NCBI GenBank assembly: GCA_030378085.1
Contig: JAUCGK010000022.1
Coordinates: forward strand, 1-33,168
Direction of reading: 5' to 3'
From: Candidatus Parabeggiatoa sp. HSG14
Lineage (GTDB): Bacteria; Pseudomonadota; Gammaproteobacteria; Beggiatoales; Beggiatoaceae
Length of the DNA: 33,168 nucleotides
Notes under the pieces: model-generated
Database searches by the model: none
What the model saw: the letters and a program-made list of their open reading frames with translations, nothing else
What the model was told of the DNA's origin: nothing
Position numbers and translations under genes: made by a program
In this document: positions 31,870-33,168 of the stretch, one piece after another
How positions within the stretch are numbered: position 1 is the first letter of the stretch
Layout: each line of letters starts with the position of its first letter

Positions 31870-31902
31870 AAACCTGCCAGGTTTCCAAAACCTGGCAGGT
31901 TT
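31870..31902. repeat. CCTGCCAGG-type palindrome after pspA
   Basis: AAACCTGCCAGGTTT and its complement surround a two-base centre. It starts 36 nt after the pspA-like stop codon. It is a variant of the CCTGACAGG family with a compensatory change in both arms (GCC/GGC in place of GAC/GTC), so base pairing is kept. It may end or protect the pspA transcript, although only TTT follows the stem. Confidence 0.85.
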
Positions 31903-32053
31903 GATCGAGAAATTATTTTTATGAATATCTATAGGTTAGGCGTTCAAAACGAAACTTTGTCAGGCATCGTACAAAACTCCGCTTTGAATTCCTACCCGTC
32001 ACCAAAAAATTGACAGTGGCATTTTTTTTGGAAAAATTGATTTTTTGGATATT

Positions 32054-33010
32054 TTATGCCCTCCCTCCCATTCTCAAGTAATTTTCCAACAAATGGATAG
32101 TAAATTGTTCTATCTCATCATATTTGGGTTTATTTGGTAATTCAGACTTTTCAGCAACAATATCCATTTCAGCTTCTAATTGTTCTGCATAATCAAGCAC
32201 TTCTTTAATCGTCCATTTACCTTCTTTAATTTCCAAAATAATATCTTTGTAAGACAACGGAAATAAAATTTCGCCAGTACTTACTAACTCTTTGCCTTCC
32301 AATAACAGGCGAATAAGGTTAGAGGCAAATTTAGTATCAAAACCATACTTAGTTATCAGGTTTTTCCGATTACCTACCTTGCTTAACCGTTCTTCAATCA
32401 TGGCAACAGCTTTTTTGACAAAAATGCCTTTTTGTAGATTTAAGTCACCAATAGCACAAAAGTCTTTGGTAAATTTCATAAAGGGCAAACATTTGTCTTT
32501 GAGTTCAATCAGGAGTTCTTTCGGCTCGGCATACTCTTTTAAGTAGTTAAACGCATTATTTAATTCGTGAAATTTATCACTACGAATAACCATTTTGTGT
32601 TTTTGGGAAAAAGCATATCCCCTAAACTTTTGAATCAATCCTTTATGTGGAAATTCATAGCGTTTTGCCAATAGTGCTTTGCCTTGTTCATTGATATAAA
32701 CAATATTTGGCTCATTCACAAACAATTGTTCAATAATATTCGGGTTATTTTCCATTGCCAATTTGACAAACTTTCTAAACTCGTATAATTTTCGATCCAC
32801 TGCGTTTTGAGTATTTTTTCCTTTTTTATCTTTATCAGTGATAGATAAATTTACTTCTTCAACTTTTTGAAAGCCATACACAAATTCTTTTGTTGGTAAA
32901 AATACCCCCGAATAATCCAGATCAGAAGTTGGTGTATTTGTTCCATATAAATGAGAACCTACAGTAATTTCCAAAATTTTATGCTCATCAGCGATTTTGG
33001 TTAAATTCAT
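32054..33010 (-). CDS. Nucleotidyltransferase-fold protein (DNA polymerase beta superfamily)
   Basis: A 318-residue protein with the nucleotidyltransferase core near the N-terminus: GSHLYGTNTPTSDLDYSG, in which Gly18-Ser19 and the metal-binding pair Asp30 and Asp32 are visible. This matches the predicted nucleotidyltransferases of the COG3541 type. A long helical C-terminal half follows. GAGG lies 6 nt before the ATG, a strong start. It is far larger than the small MNT antitoxins (about 100 residues), and no HEPN partner is adjacent in the window; the gene may be the first of an operon whose other parts, if any, are not visible. The downstream gap is 220 nt and holds only a palindrome. Whether it modifies RNA, protein or a small molecule is unknown. 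Confidence 0.75.
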   Translation of the reverse strand: MNLTKIADEHKILEITVGSHLYGTNTPTSDLDYSGVFLPTKEFVYGFQKVEEVNLSITDKDKKGKNTQNAVDRKLYEFRKFVKLAMENNPNIIEQLFVNEPNIVYINEQGKALLAKRYEFPHKGLIQKFRGYAFSQKHKMVIRSDKFHELNNAFNYLKEYAEPKELLIELKDKCLPFMKFTKDFCAIGDLNLQKGIFVKKAVAMIEERLSKVGNRKNLITKYGFDTKFASNLIRLLLEGKELVSTGEILFPLSYKDIILEIKEGKWTIKEVLDYAEQLEAEMDIVAEKSELPNKPKYDEIEQFTIHLLENYLRMGGRA

Positions 33011-33079
33011 AAATATCCTCTGTTTTCATATTAAGTTTATTGGCGTAAAATGGAAATTTAGAAACCCTTCAGATATATT

Positions 33080-33152
33080 ATAACTGATGTTACGCAGATA
33101 GCTTCCAAACTGGAGTGCAAAATTTATTTTGCCAATTGGAGTGCAAAATTCC
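33080..33152. repeat. TAACTGATG repeat followed by two GGAGTGCAAA units
   Basis: 33080-33110 is the inverted counterpart of 8792-8823 (TAACTGATGTTACGCAG, then GCTTCCAAAC). It runs directly into two copies of TGGAGTGCAAAAT, starting at 33111 and 33137. The first copy is palindromic (GCAAAAT/ATTTTGC) and is a variant of the GGAGTCCAAA family with G for C. The window ends 16 nt later. The upstream promoter of the nucleotidyltransferase gene may lie in or beyond this block. Confidence 0.6.
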
Positions 33153-33168
33153 TGATTATAACGAATTT

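Noticed and set aside
31831..32013. 60-codon plus-strand frame directly after pspA
   Set aside because: Its middle is encoded by the palindrome at 31870-31902. The remaining residues show no domain and no ribosome site supports the start.

Overview
The window is AT-rich bacterial chromosome with about 21 protein genes, one small gene remnant and an unusual number of short palindromic intergenic repeats. No tRNA, rRNA, CRISPR array, transposase or phage gene was seen. The gene families (FecR-domain surface protein with a TolC partner, TviB-type sugar pathway, PspA) fit a Gram-negative proteobacterium. The mix of dispersed palindromes, including TAACTGATG-type repeats, resembles large sulfur bacteria of the Beggiatoaceae (Gammaproteobacteria). 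That placement is inference from repeat style and gene content, not from a marker gene.

Left part (1-8860): a dual-specificity-type phosphatase on the minus strand, then on the plus strand a surface protein of about 1,930 residues (FecR-like module, acidic linker, cadherin-like repeats, RTX-like C-terminus), followed by a TolC-family outer-membrane protein. The pair looks like a type I-secreted adhesin and its outer-membrane channel; the ABC and adaptor subunits are not in the window.

Middle part (8859-18151, all minus strand, read right to left): a surface-polysaccharide cluster. It holds a TviB-like UDP-sugar 6-dehydrogenase, a UDP-glucuronate 4-epimerase-type enzyme, a Wzx-type flippase, two methyltransferases, two GT4 glycosyltransferases, a 47-codon tail that looks like the end of a lost CDP-glucose 4,6-dehydratase, and a sugar C-methyltransferase coupled to that tail.

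A 215-bp element with long inverted arms then precedes a plus-strand gene for an exported protein made of three copies of a two-cysteine domain that I do not recognise.

From 25242 down to 19831 lies the best candidate for an uncommon system. It is a compact minus-strand set with a DUF262/HNH (GmrSD/SspE-like) protein, a small PD-(D/E)XK nuclease-like protein, two different DNA methyltransferases and a small acidic protein. The last four genes are joined by two ATGA overlaps and a 6-nt gap. It reads as a restriction-modification unit carrying an additional DUF262-type effector.

Right part (25413-33168): a three-gene GldA/GldF/GldG-like ABC transporter set, a class V PLP enzyme, a PspA/IM30 protein whose ribosome binding site directly abuts a repeat hairpin, and a nucleotidyltransferase-fold protein. 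The spaces between them are filled with palindromic repeats.
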